The translations under genes and the position numbers were made by a program. The notes under the pieces are model-generated. The model saw only the letters and a list, made by a program, of their open reading frames with translations, had not been told where the DNA came from and searched no databases. Source: Sandaracinus amylolyticus (GTDB lineage: Bacteria > Myxococcota_A > Polyangia > Polyangiales > Sandaracinaceae). From it: a stretch of DNA of 64,000 nt. Numbering within the stretch: the stretch's first letter is position 1; the number at the start of each line of letters is the position of its first letter. The stretch spans positions 6,696,001-6,760,000 of the forward strand of contig NZ_CP070225.1 in assembly GCF_021631985.1 (NCBI RefSeq). The letters run 5' to 3'. Positions 51,904 through 60,768 of the stretch are shown here, in pieces.

Positions 51904-52773
51904 ATGATGCGCCGCTGGACCCTGCTCTGCCTCGCTGCCTCCATCGCATCCGGCTGCTGCTTCGGCGGCAGCGGCCTGCCGGGGAGCGCTCCCACGCCTC
52001 CGCCCACGCCGGCCGTCGCGACCGCGCCGACCGCCGTCGCCGCACCGGTCGCACCGGGCGCCACCATCTCGCTCGCGCCGGGCTTCATGCCCGACCCGCA
52101 GGTGTCCGCCGGTGCCGCGGGCGGCCCCGTGTCCGCGAACACGATGAGCCCCGAGTGCCGCGGTCACATCCCCGCGCAGCCGAGCCTCGTGATCAACGCG
52201 ACCGCGGCGTTCGCGAACCTGCGCATCCTCGCGAGCTCGAGCGCCGACACGACGCTCGTCGTGCAGCGCGCCGACGGAACGTTCCTCTGCAACGACGACA
52301 GCGAGGGACTGAACCCGGTCGTGCAGGGCGCGTTCGGGCCCGGCCAGCATCGCGTGTGGGTCGGCACCTGGAGCCCGACCGGCGCGGGCGCGAGCTACAC
52401 GCTCGGCGTCACCGAGCTCGCCTCCGTGACCACCGCGTCGCTCGGCGCGGCGGCGGGCGGCGGCGCGCCGGTCGCGGGCGAGGTGCGCAGCGGCACGCTC
52501 GGGCCCGGCGACGCGCAGCTGCAGAGCGGCGAGTACCGCGACAGCTACGAGTTCGCGTGGACCGCGGGCCAGCGCGTGCAGATCGACTGCACGGGTGACT
52601 TCGACAACTACCTGATCCTGCGCCGCCCCTCGGGCTCGCAGGTCGACAACGACGACACGAACGGCACGAACGCGCAGATCATCGAGACGCTGACCGAGAC
52701 CGGCACGTACACCGTCGTGGTCACGACGTACGCGCCCGGCCAGACCGGCTCGTACACGATGACGATCCGCTGA
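51904..52773 (+). CDS. Lipoprotein with two PPC-like beta-sandwich domains
   Basis: The signal peptide ends at Ala-Ser-Gly-Cys-Cys. A Pro/Ala/Thr-rich linker is followed by two beta domains. The first (FANLRILASSSADTTLVVQRADGTFLCNDDSEGLNPVVQGAFGPG) and the second (DSYEFAWTAGQRVQIDCTGDFDNYLILRRPSG, GTYTVVVTTYAPGQTGSYTMTI) look like bacterial pre-peptidase C-terminal (PPC) domains. No peptidase domain is attached. Probably an outer-membrane lipoprotein of unknown role. Confidence 0.78.
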   Translation: MMRRWTLLCLAASIASGCCFGGSGLPGSAPTPPPTPAVATAPTAVAAPVAPGATISLAPGFMPDPQVSAGAAGGPVSANTMSPECRGHIPAQPSLVINATAAFANLRILASSSADTTLVVQRADGTFLCNDDSEGLNPVVQGAFGPGQHRVWVGTWSPTGAGASYTLGVTELASVTTASLGAAAGGGAPVAGEVRSGTLGPGDAQLQSGEYRDSYEFAWTAGQRVQIDCTGDFDNYLILRRPSGSQVDNDDTNGTNAQIIETLTETGTYTVVVTTYAPGQTGSYTMTIR

Positions 52774-52815
52774 TCACGGTGTGGTGGCCGCGCGCGCGTC
52801 TCAAGGACGGTCGAA

Positions 52816-52989
52816 AAATCGGCTCGCCCGCCCGTCCCTACCGTCCGCGCGCTTCGCGCGCTCCCGTCCGGGACCGGCGGGACGAGCACTCCGCCTCAAC
52901 AAATCGGCTCGCCCGCCGGTCCCTACCGTCCGCGCGCTTCGCACGCTCCCGTCCGGGACCGGCGGGACGAGCACTCCGGCAGGGACTCA
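52816..52989 (-). repeat. Two copies of the 88-bp-family repeat, minus orientation, starting at a stop codon
   Basis: Read on the minus strand, the array begins at the TGA of the MBL-fold gene (52989-52987) as TGAGTCCCTGCCGGAGTGCT. It contains two units with period about 85 bp (boundaries near 52989, 52900 and 52816), each with the GCGCGC/GCGCGC hairpin and GGGCGAGCCGATTT end. The last unit ends TTTTTCGACCGTC. Confidence 0.92.
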
Positions 52990-53823
52990 CCCGGAGATGC
53001 GCGCGGCCACCCACTTCTGCAGCCCGCCGACCGGCGACACGCGGCGCACGCTCGGCCGCTCCGGCGTCTGGCGTCGCGCGAGCACGATCGACTCGCCGTC
53101 GTCGGGGATGCGCACCTTCTCGATCAAGCCCTCGTGCTGCATCCGCGCGCGCAGCGCCTCGCGGGTCGTCGGGCAGTGATCGAGCGCCTCGAGGTGGTTC
53201 AGCACCACCACGCCGGGTGCGCGCCGCACGAGCGTCACGAGCTCGTCGATCGAGAACAGGATGTCGCCGCCGACGCCCATGTTCGCCGAGCCCGCGGGCG
53301 CGACGATCACGTCGGGGCGCAGGCGCGCGATCGCGTCGAGCAGCCCGTCGCTCATCACCGCGTCCGACGTGAGCAGCACGCTCGGCTCGCCCTCGTGCGC
53401 GAGGTACACGCCCGCGACCGGGCCCATCATCCATCCGAGCAAGCCGCGTCCGTGCCGCGCCGGGACGATCTCGACGTCCATGCCGAGCCCGTCGAGCGCG
53501 CGCGCGTCGAGCCCCTTCGTGCGCAGGCTCGCGACGTCGACCGGGCTCGCCCACACCGGGAGCTTCCGCTCCGCGAGGAAGCGACGTCCCGCGCCGTCGA
53601 GGTGATCGGGGTGCTCGTGGGTGACGAGCGCCGCGGTGACGTCGTCGAGCCAGGCGCGCGTGTCGCGCGGCAGCTCGACCAGCGGGTTCCTGCGTCGCTC
53701 GCCGCTGCCGAAGAGCCGGAACCCCGGCATCGAGCCCGCCGCGCCGAGCATCGGGTCGACGAGCAAGCGATGGGCGCCGATCGAGAGCACGAGCGTCGCG
53801 TTGCGGATCTGTCGGATCTCCAT
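52987..53823 (-). CDS. MBL-fold metallohydrolase (UlaG-like)
   Basis: A 278-residue protein with THEHPDH (His69, His71, Asp73, His74), RHGRGLLGW, LLTSDAV and VVLNHLEALDH: the metal ligands of the metallo-beta-lactamase superfamily in the UlaG-like lactonase arrangement. The MEIRQIRNATLVLSIGAHRLLVDPML start is characteristic. Divergent from a LysR-type regulator with an inverted repeat between them, so it is probably the regulated target. Substrate unknown. GGGTGGG precedes ATG 53823. Confidence 0.85.
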   Translation of the reverse strand: MEIRQIRNATLVLSIGAHRLLVDPMLGAAGSMPGFRLFGSGERRRNPLVELPRDTRAWLDDVTAALVTHEHPDHLDGAGRRFLAERKLPVWASPVDVASLRTKGLDARALDGLGMDVEIVPARHGRGLLGWMMGPVAGVYLAHEGEPSVLLTSDAVMSDGLLDAIARLRPDVIVAPAGSANMGVGGDILFSIDELVTLVRRAPGVVVLNHLEALDHCPTTREALRARMQHEGLIEKVRIPDDGESIVLARRQTPERPSVRRVSPVGGLQKWVAARISG

Positions 53824-53850
53824 GCGGTCCCACCCTGCGCCATGCATGAT

Positions 53851-53887
53851 CGGATGGCACCGACCGAGATCGGAACGCTGCCATCCG
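53851..53887. promoter_or_regulatory. Inverted repeat in LysR/MBL divergent promoter
   Basis: CGGATGGCA (53851-53859) and TGCCATCCG (53879-53887) form a perfect 9-bp inverted repeat with a 19-bp spacer. It sits between the divergent MBL-fold and LysR genes, where LysR-type regulators normally bind. Confidence 0.65.
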
Positions 53888-53915
53888 AATCCGGATGCAC
53901 GGAGACCCGAGCACG

Positions 53916-54767
53916 ATGGAGTGGGATCACCTGCGCACGTTCGAGGCGGTCGCGCGCCTCGGGAGCGTCACCGCCGCGGCGAAGGCGCTCGGCGTGAGCC
54001 AGTCCACCGCGAGCCGTCATCTCGCGCGGCTCGAGGAGAGCGCGGGCTCGCCGTTGCTCATGCGCAGCACGCCGCTCGCGCTGACCGAGCGCGGCGCCTC
54101 GGTGCTCGCCGCGATGCGACCGATGCTCGACGCCGCGCGCGCCGCCGAGGCTGCGCTCGAGGACACGCCCGAGCTGCGCGGAGAAGTGACGGTCACCTCG
54201 ACGAGCGAGATCGTGCGCTGGGAGCTCGTGCCGCGCCTCGCGCAATTCCACGTCGCGTATCCGCACCTGCGCCTGAGGCTCCTCGCCGACAACCGCGTCG
54301 CGAGCCTCGCCGCGGGCGATGCCGACGTCGCGCTGCGGATGGTGCGCCCTTCGCGCGGAGAGCTCATCGCGCGAAGGTGGCGGACGATCACGTACGGGTA
54401 CTTCGCGTCGCGCCGCCTCGAGCTGCACGCGCGCGCGCCGTGGCTCGGTCTCGCGGGATCGCTCGCCACGATCCCCGAGCAACGGCACGCGGTGCGCGCG
54501 TTCGCGGGACGTGCACCGCGCCTGCTCGTCGAGGACGTGGAGGCGCTCGCGCTCGCCGTCGCAGCAGGGCTCGGCGTCGCGATCCTCCCGCGCGCGCTGG
54601 CGCCGCGGCTCGTCGACGTGGTGGAGGTCTCGCCGCGCGAGATCGGCGTGGAGCGCGGCGCGAGCATCCGCACGCGCGACGTGTGGATCGTCGTGCACCG
54701 ATCGCGGCAGCGCGTGCCGCGGGTGCGCGCAGTGACGCGCTGGCTCGCGGGCGAGACCGCGCGCTGA
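53916..54767 (+). CDS. LysR-family transcriptional regulator
   Basis: An N-terminal winged HTH (LRTFEAVARLGSVTAAAKALGVSQSTASRHLARLEESAG) and a substrate-binding domain that opens GEVTVTSTSEIVRWELVPRLAQFHVAYPHLRL. It is probably autoregulated and controls the divergent MBL-fold gene through the inverted repeat at 53851-53887. ATG 53916 starts the HTH directly; an ATG 21 nt upstream is in frame. Confidence 0.92.
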   Translation: MEWDHLRTFEAVARLGSVTAAAKALGVSQSTASRHLARLEESAGSPLLMRSTPLALTERGASVLAAMRPMLDAARAAEAALEDTPELRGEVTVTSTSEIVRWELVPRLAQFHVAYPHLRLRLLADNRVASLAAGDADVALRMVRPSRGELIARRWRTITYGYFASRRLELHARAPWLGLAGSLATIPEQRHAVRAFAGRAPRLLVEDVEALALAVAAGLGVAILPRALAPRLVDVVEVSPREIGVERGASIRTRDVWIVVHRSRQRVPRVRAVTRWLAGETAR

Positions 54768-54788
54768 AGGTCGTGCGAAGCTCGCGCG

Positions 54789-55091
54789 ATGGGTTGGGCC
54801 ACAGGGCACATCGAGCGATTGAAGCGCGGCGAGACGGTCTCGTTCCGTCCGCGCGGGCACAGCATGAAAGGGCGCATCGAGAGCGGTCAGCTCTGTACCA
54901 TCGAGCCGATCGGTGATCGCGTCCCTGCCACCGGCGACATCGTGCTCTGCAAGGTGAACGGCACGCAGTACCTGCACCTCGTGAAGGCCGTGCAGGGCCC
55001 GCGCTTCCTCATCGGCAACAACCGCGGCGGCACGAACGGCTGGATCGGCAGCAGCGCGATCTACGGAACGTTGGTGCGCGTCGAGCCCTGA
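54789..55091 (+). CDS. Minimal S24/S26-type peptidase-like protein (100 aa)
   Basis: The sequence RPRGHSMKGRIESGQLCTIEPIG has the Gly-x-Ser-Met nucleophile motif (Ser25), and YLHLVKAV supplies the general-base Lys (Lys66), the LexA/UmuD/signal-peptidase arrangement. There is no N-terminal HTH or membrane anchor, so only the peptidase domain is present. It could be a self-processing or stress-sensor domain, or a degenerate non-proteolytic relative. It starts 21 bp after the LysR gene. Confidence 0.72.
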   Translation: MGWATGHIERLKRGETVSFRPRGHSMKGRIESGQLCTIEPIGDRVPATGDIVLCKVNGTQYLHLVKAVQGPRFLIGNNRGGTNGWIGSSAIYGTLVRVEP

Positions 55092-55112
55092 CGCGGATAT
55101 GCTGCGCGCTCG

Positions 55113-55880
55113 GTGACTGCAGTTCGTACCCTCGCGATCGTGGTGCTGGTCCTGATGATCGCGTCGTCCACCGCCGCGCAGGATCGAGCGCGCGATCTCT
55201 CCCCACCTCACCCCGGACCAGCGCGGCCCCCACCCTCGTTGCCGCGCACCGAAGCACCGGAGGTACAGGAGCTCACCGCGCAGCCGACGCCCGGTGTGCC
55301 GGAGCGACGGGTGTTCGGCGACGGCCGCGGCCACACGCTCGGGTGGGACGACCCCGAGCTCGATCTGCAGCCGCGCGGGTACGTGCACCTCGTGATGGGG
55401 TTCACCGCCGGTTGGTACGGCGGGACCGCGTCGTTCGACGAGGCGTTCGGCGGCGGATACTCGCTCGCGATCGACGTGCTGCTCGAGCCGCGCGCGTCGC
55501 TGCACCTGCGGCTCGGCGCGAACGTCGCGCTGCGCACCGAGACGCGACGCACGGTCGGCGAGGACGAGCTGCGCTCCGCGGTGCTCTCGGCGCGCGGCGT
55601 CGCGCTGATCGGTGTGCACCTCGCGCAGCTCGTCGCGCTGCGCGCGGGCGTGGAGGTCGGGCAGGGGCACTCGTTCGTGTTCGGCGTCGCGAGCGGCACC
55701 ACGATCGGCTTCGCGTTCGTCGGTCAGGCGGGGCTGCGCTTCGGTGGCGGCATGCTCGAGCTCGGCATCGAGACCGCGGCGGAGCTGCGCGAGGGGAACC
55801 TACTCCACGTGATGAACGCGGCGCGCTCGATCCAGGAGCTCGCGCCGCGCGTCTCCGGCTACCTGGGGCTCACGCTGTGA
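55113..55880 (+). CDS. Outer-membrane beta-barrel-like protein
   Basis: A signal peptide (LAIVVLVLMIASSTAAQ) is followed by a Pro-rich segment and then regular amphipathic strands (VHLVMGFTAGWYGG, YSLAIDVLLEPRASLHLRLGANVALRTE, FAFVGQAGLRFGGGMLELGIETAAEL) ending in Leu-Thr-Leu. This suggests a small outer-membrane barrel or barrel-like exported protein. It starts at GTG 55113 and is followed by a lipoprotein with TGATG overlap. Confidence 0.68.
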   Translation: MTAVRTLAIVVLVLMIASSTAAQDRARDLSPPHPGPARPPPSLPRTEAPEVQELTAQPTPGVPERRVFGDGRGHTLGWDDPELDLQPRGYVHLVMGFTAGWYGGTASFDEAFGGGYSLAIDVLLEPRASLHLRLGANVALRTETRRTVGEDELRSAVLSARGVALIGVHLAQLVALRAGVEVGQGHSFVFGVASGTTIGFAFVGQAGLRFGGGMLELGIETAAELREGNLLHVMNAARSIQELAPRVSGYLGLTL

Positions 55881-56632
55881 TGCGCTTCGTGTGGATCGTC
55901 GCGCTCGCGCTGACGCTCGGATGCGTCGCGTCGGAGACCTATCGCGGCCGCGCGTTCGTCCCGGCGCCGCGGCACTATCGCGTACGTTATGTGGAGGGCG
56001 AGCACGACGCGCGGCGCATCCTGCCCGAGGGCTGGCGGGTGCGTGATCATCGCGTCGACGGCGAGGGTCGTCCGACGCGGCCCTTCGACGCGCGCGAGGA
56101 TCGCATCCGCATCGCGCTCGACGTCGACGGCGATCGCGAGGTCGATCTACGGGGCACGGCGCCGCGCTACGACCTGCTCTACGAGCACGACGAGGACGGC
56201 TCGGAGATCGCGGCGATCACGCTGCCGGTCGACGCGCGCATCGGACGTCGCTCGCTCGCGACGCTCGCGCACGCCTTGCTCGACGGAGTGTTCGGCGAGG
56301 GCTTCGTCGACTGGAGCGGCGATCGCGCGCGAGCCTACGAGCTGCGCATCGTCGACGAGTCGCAGGCCCAGGTCGGCGGCGTGGACGCGCACGTCGTGAC
56401 GTTCGAGCTCGCGCAGTCGCTGCCGGGACGCGGCGTCGCGTGGGGCCGTGGCACGACGACGACGATGGTCCTGGTGCGCCCTCCGCTGCGCTGGAAGCCC
56501 GACGCGCGCGCGAGCGAAGACGGCGCGCCGATGCTCGTGGTGTTGTTCTACGAGTCGCGTTCCGAGAGCTACGCGCTGCACCGCGCCGACTTCGACGCGA
56601 TGCTGGATCGGCTCGACGTGCGCCCGGAGTGA
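55880..56632 (+). CDS. Lipoprotein of unknown function (250 aa)
   Basis: The signal ends in Leu-Gly-Cys (IVALALTLGC). The mature domain is alpha/beta (YRVRYVEGEHDARRILPEGWRV, DEDGSEIAAITLPVD, LATLAHALLDGVFG) with no known motif. The ATG overlaps the stop of the preceding barrel-like gene, so the two products probably act together in the outer membrane. Confidence 0.72.
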   Translation: MRFVWIVALALTLGCVASETYRGRAFVPAPRHYRVRYVEGEHDARRILPEGWRVRDHRVDGEGRPTRPFDAREDRIRIALDVDGDREVDLRGTAPRYDLLYEHDEDGSEIAAITLPVDARIGRRSLATLAHALLDGVFGEGFVDWSGDRARAYELRIVDESQAQVGGVDAHVVTFELAQSLPGRGVAWGRGTTTTMVLVRPPLRWKPDARASEDGAPMLVVLFYESRSESYALHRADFDAMLDRLDVRPE

Positions 56633-56641
56633 GAGGCCCGG

Positions 56642-56815
56642 TCGTGGGCGTGTCGCGCTTCCCGAGGCACTCGAAGGTCCAGGGATCGATCGCACGCTTC
56701 ATCGGCGGGCCCTTCGACGACGATTCCGCCCTTCGAGGTGATCGAGCTCGACGTGTCGCGCCTCTTCCCGCCGCTCGACGAGCCCGACGCGCCGCCGGCC
56801 GAGAGCAGCACCTAG
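56642..56815 (+). pseudogene. Frameshifted remnant of an unidentified gene
   Basis: One frame reads VVGVSRFPRHSKVQGSIARF then IGGPFDDDS, after which coding character moves to a second frame (PFEVIELDVSRLFPPLDEPD...) ending in TAG at 56813-56815. Together they look like the C-terminal part of a single protein interrupted by a frameshift. No start or upstream part is visible. The remaining ~170 bp before the sulfatase gene contain nothing recognisable. Confidence 0.45.
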
Positions 56816-56987
56816 GCGGGCGAGCCGGGGCTGCGGTCGTGCGCCTCGCGCGCGCGCCCGGACTGCGGCTCGCCGACGCTGGATGCGGCACTGCTCGGCG
56901 CGTCCGGGCGCGCATCGCGGGTCCTGAACTGGCAATCGCGATGCAACGCCCGCCCCTCGTCGGACCCTGACGGGAGGAGCACGATCC

Positions 56988-59390
56988 ATGGCGAAGCGAG
57001 ACGGGAAGCGGAGGAAGAACGGCGACGGCGAGCGAGCCGAGCGCGCGGCGTTCCCGGTGCACCTCGATCGGCATCACCTACCCGTTCCCGAGTGGCGCTT
57101 TCCGAACGCCGAGATCGCCCAGTACGCGGTGGACTCGCGGCCCGACTTCCCGCCGATGACGCGAGCGCCCGAGGGCGCGCCGAACGTGCTGCTCGTGTTG
57201 CTCGACGACGTCGGGTTCGGGTGGCCGAGCGTCACCGGCGGGCTCGTGCGGATGCCGACCGCCGAGCGCCTCGCCCAGCGCGGGCTCCTCTACAACCAGC
57301 TCCACACCACGGCGCTCTGCTCCCCGACGCGCGCGGCGCTGCTGACCGGTCGCAACCACCACTCGGTCGCCACCGGCGTGATCCAGGAGATGGCCACCGG
57401 CTACCCCGGCTACTGCGGGATCATCCCGAAGAGCTGCGCGACGATCGCCGACTTGCTGAAGCACGCCGGCTACGCGTGCGGGTGGTTCGGCAAGAACCAC
57501 AACGTTCCCGACAACCACACGAGCCCGGCCGGGCCCTTCGAGTCGTGGCCGACCCACCAGGGCTTCGACTACTTCTACGGGTTCATCGGGGGCGAGACCG
57601 ATCAGTTCCGCCCCTCGCTCGTCCGCAACACGACGCCGGTCGAGCCGCCGCGGAGGCCCGAAGAGGGCTACCAGCTCACGCGCGATCTCGCCGACGAGTG
57701 CGTCGGCTGGATCCGGCAGCAGAAGGCGATCGCGCCGGACCGCCCGTTCTTCGCGTACTTCGCGCCCGGCGCCGCGCACGCGCCGCACCAGCCGCCGCTC
57801 GACTTCCGCGGTCGCAACGAGGGCCGCTTCGACATGGGCTGGGACGAGTACCGGCGCATCGTCCATCGGAATCAGATCGAGCGCGGCATCGTCCCGCCCG
57901 GCACCACGCTCACGCCGCGCCCCGAGCAGATCCCGTCGTGGGAGAGCCAGCCCGAGGAGCACCGCGCGCTCTTCGCGCGCCAGGCCGAGAACTACGCGGA
58001 CTTCCTCGAGCACACCGACCTCGAGGTGGGCCGTGTCGTCGACGCGATCGAGCAGATGGGCGCGCTCGAGCAGACGCTCGTCATCTACATCCTCGGTGAC
58101 AACGGCTCGAGCGCGGAGGGTTCGCTGGTCGGAACGCCGAACGAGCTGATGAGCCTGAACGGACGGCAGCCGTCGATCGAGGAGTCGCTCGCGTACGCGG
58201 ATCGCTGGGGACTGCCCGGCACGTCGCCGCACTACGCGGTGGGCTGGGCGTGGGCGGGAGACACGCCGTTCCAGTGGACGAAGCAGATCGCGTCGCACTT
58301 CGGCGGGACGCGCAACGGGATGATCGTCTCGTGGCCGGCGCGGATCGCGGAGCAGGGCGTGATCCGCTCGCAGTTCCATCACGTGATCGACGTGGTGCCG
58401 ACGCTGCTCGAGGTGATCGGCATCGCCGAGCCGCAAGAGGTGAACGGCTACGCGCAGCGGCCGATCGAGGGGACCAGCTTCGCGTACACGTTCCTGTCGG
58501 AGCACGCGCGCGCGCCGAGCCGGCACCGCCAGCAGTACTTCGAGATGCTCGGCAACCGCGCGATGTACCGCGACGGATGGATCGCGTGCTGCCGGCACGG
58601 ACGGCTGCCCTGGGAGACGCAGGGGAGCTACTCGTTCCGCGACGATCGCTGGGAGCTCTACGATCTCGAAAAGGACTTCAGCCAGGGCGAGGACCTGGCC
58701 GAGCGATTCCCCGAGAAGCTCCGCGAGCTACAGGACCTCTTCATGGCCGACGCGGCGCGCTACGACGTGCTGCCGCTCGACGATCGGTTCGCCGAGCGGC
58801 TCGACGTGACGCTGCGCCCCGGGTACTTCGCGGGGCGATCGCAGGTGACGTTCTATCCCGGCATGACGCGCCTGCCCGAGGGGAGCGGGCCGAAGCTGGT
58901 GAGCGCACCCTTCGACCTCACCGCACCGGTCGAGGTGCCGGCGGGAGGCGCCGAGGGCGTGGTGTTCGCGCTCGGCGGGGAGAGCGCGGGCTGGGCTCTG
59001 TTCTTCTGGGAGGGCAGGCTCCGGTTCCACTACAACTTCTTCGGTATCCATCGCTACGACGTGACGAGCGAGAAGGTGGCGCCCGGCAGGCACGAGCTCC
59101 GGGTTCGCCTGCGGCCCGATCATCCGACGCCGGGCGCGCCCGCCACGGTGACGCTCGAGATCGACGGCCGCGAGGTCGCGAAGGGTCGAGTCGAGAAGCA
59201 GGTCCCGCAGCGCTGCGGCACCGAGACGATGGACGTCGGGATGGACTGCGTCTCGCCGGTGTGCGCGGACTACGAAGACCGCGGCCTGTTCCCGTTCAAC
59301 GGCACGATCGAGCGGGTGTCGTTCGACTTCGGAGAAGTCGCCCAGCCCACCGGCATGCAGCGACTGCAGCTCGCGACCCAGATGGACTGA
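56988..59390 (+). CDS. Arylsulfatase-family hydrolase (800 aa)
   Basis: The alkaline phosphatase/sulfatase fold is evident: LLVLLDDVGFG supplies the first metal Asp pair, CSPTRAALLTGRN holds the formylglycine-forming Cys111, followed by GKNHNVPD and LGDNGSS (metal Asp/Asn). The Cys is followed by S-P-T-R as in type I sulfatases. The last ~170 residues form an added beta-sandwich. No signal peptide is seen, so it is probably cytoplasmic or exported by another route. It hydrolyses sulfate esters; activation would require a formylglycine-generating enzyme elsewhere. Confidence 0.9.
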   Translation: MAKRDGKRRKNGDGERAERAAFPVHLDRHHLPVPEWRFPNAEIAQYAVDSRPDFPPMTRAPEGAPNVLLVLLDDVGFGWPSVTGGLVRMPTAERLAQRGLLYNQLHTTALCSPTRAALLTGRNHHSVATGVIQEMATGYPGYCGIIPKSCATIADLLKHAGYACGWFGKNHNVPDNHTSPAGPFESWPTHQGFDYFYGFIGGETDQFRPSLVRNTTPVEPPRRPEEGYQLTRDLADECVGWIRQQKAIAPDRPFFAYFAPGAAHAPHQPPLDFRGRNEGRFDMGWDEYRRIVHRNQIERGIVPPGTTLTPRPEQIPSWESQPEEHRALFARQAENYADFLEHTDLEVGRVVDAIEQMGALEQTLVIYILGDNGSSAEGSLVGTPNELMSLNGRQPSIEESLAYADRWGLPGTSPHYAVGWAWAGDTPFQWTKQIASHFGGTRNGMIVSWPARIAEQGVIRSQFHHVIDVVPTLLEVIGIAEPQEVNGYAQRPIEGTSFAYTFLSEHARAPSRHRQQYFEMLGNRAMYRDGWIACCRHGRLPWETQGSYSFRDDRWELYDLEKDFSQGEDLAERFPEKLRELQDLFMADAARYDVLPLDDRFAERLDVTLRPGYFAGRSQVTFYPGMTRLPEGSGPKLVSAPFDLTAPVEVPAGGAEGVVFALGGESAGWALFFWEGRLRFHYNFFGIHRYDVTSEKVAPGRHELRVRLRPDHPTPGAPATVTLEIDGREVAKGRVEKQVPQRCGTETMDVGMDCVSPVCADYEDRGLFPFNGTIERVSFDFGEVAQPTGMQRLQLATQMD

Positions 59391-59397
59391 GCAAGGC

Positions 59398-60768
59398 TCA
59401 CGCGACGTGAGCGCCGCCAGCCTCGTCGCGCGCCCGCGGCAATCGCAGCGTGATCCGGAGCCCGCCGCCCTCGGCGTTCACTGCGCGCACGGTGCCGCCG
59501 TGCGCGGCGATCGCGCGCTCGGTGATCGCGAGCCCGAGGCCCACACCGCCGGTGCGACGATCGCGATCGGCGTGCACGCGGAAGAACGGCGCGAAGAGAT
59601 CGCGCAGCGCGTGCTCGGGCACCCCGGGCCCGTGATCGCGCACGCGCACCTCGACGTCGTGCTCCTCCGCCTCGACCTCGACCTCGACCGCGCTGCCCTC
59701 GGCGGTGAAGCGCACCGCGTTGCGCAGCACGTTCTCGACCGCACGTCGCAGCAGCTCGCCATCGCCGCGCACCTGCGCCGCGCCCTCGCGGACCAGGCGC
59801 ACCGTGCGCCCCTGCGCCTCGGCCTCGAACGCCGCGTCGGCGACGATCGCGCGCACCAGCTCGGTGAGATCCTGCGGCGCACGCGCCTCGAGCCGCGCGT
59901 GCTCGAGCGCCGAGAGCGTGAGGATTTGTCGGACCAGCGCTTCGAGCCGGAGCGCGTCGCGCTCGATGCGATCGAGGGCGCCCTGGGCGTCGCCTCCCGC
60001 GCGCTTCCGCGCGAGCTCGAGCGCGACGCGCAGCCGCGCGAGCGGCGAGCCGAGCTCGTGCGAGACGTCGGAGAGCAGCCGTCGCTGCGCGACCACCAGC
60101 GCCTCGACGCGCGCGGCCATCGCATCGAAGTCGCTCGCGAGCGCCGCGATCTCGCGATCGGTGGAGCGCAGCTCGGGCGCGACCCGCACCGAGAAATCAC
60201 CCGACGCGATGCGCTGCGTCGCGCGGCGGAGGCTCTCGATCGGGCGCGTCAGGTACCGCGCGAGCAGCCACGCCGCGAGCGCCGAGACGATCGAGAGCAC
60301 GACGAGCTTGCTCGCCGCGGTCTCGATCCCGAGCGTGCGCGCCCACGATGGCTTGCGCGGGATGCGCGCGACGACGATCGCACCCTCGTCGCCGAGCGCG
60401 AACGCGACGAAGCGCGCGCTCGGCTTGCGCGACACGCCCGCCTGCCCGGCGCGCACCGCGTGGGCCATCTCGCGCACCCGCTCCGAGGGCGGGCGGAGCG
60501 CGACCACCTCGCCGCCGTGCGCCGGGAACACGAAGAGGAGCACGTCGGTGCGCTCCTCGAACGCGCGCAGCCGCGCGAGCGCCGCGTCGCGATCGGGCTC
60601 GGCCGCGACCGCGATCGCCTCCTCGCGCAGCGCGTCCTCCACCAGGTTGCGCCGCGAGTCCGACGACGGGTCGGGATACGAGACGGTCTCGATCACCACG
60701 AACGCGGCGCCGATCAACATCGCCGCGACCCACGTCGACACGAACGCGCGCACGAAGACGCGGTTCAC
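59398..60768 (-). CDS. Sensor histidine kinase (CpxA-like layout)
   Basis: An N-terminal membrane helix, a ~130-residue periplasmic domain, a second helix (SKLVVLSIVSALAAWLLARYL), a HAMP segment (TRPIESLRRATQRIASGDFSVRV), HisKA with DVSHELGSPLARLRV (His237), and ATPase boxes VLRNAVRFT, DHGPGVP and VGLGLAI. The order is that of CpxA/EnvZ-type envelope sensors. The GTG start overlaps the response-regulator stop as GTGA, so it follows its regulator in one operon. Confidence 0.93.
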   Translation of the reverse strand: MNRVFVRAFVSTWVAAMLIGAAFVVIETVSYPDPSSDSRRNLVEDALREEAIAVAAEPDRDAALARLRAFEERTDVLLFVFPAHGGEVVALRPPSERVREMAHAVRAGQAGVSRKPSARFVAFALGDEGAIVVARIPRKPSWARTLGIETAASKLVVLSIVSALAAWLLARYLTRPIESLRRATQRIASGDFSVRVAPELRSTDREIAALASDFDAMAARVEALVVAQRRLLSDVSHELGSPLARLRVALELARKRAGGDAQGALDRIERDALRLEALVRQILTLSALEHARLEARAPQDLTELVRAIVADAAFEAEAQGRTVRLVREGAAQVRGDGELLRRAVENVLRNAVRFTAEGSAVEVEVEAEEHDVEVRVRDHGPGVPEHALRDLFAPFFRVHADRDRRTGGVGLGLAITERAIAAHGGTVRAVNAEGGGLRITLRLPRARDEAGGAHVA

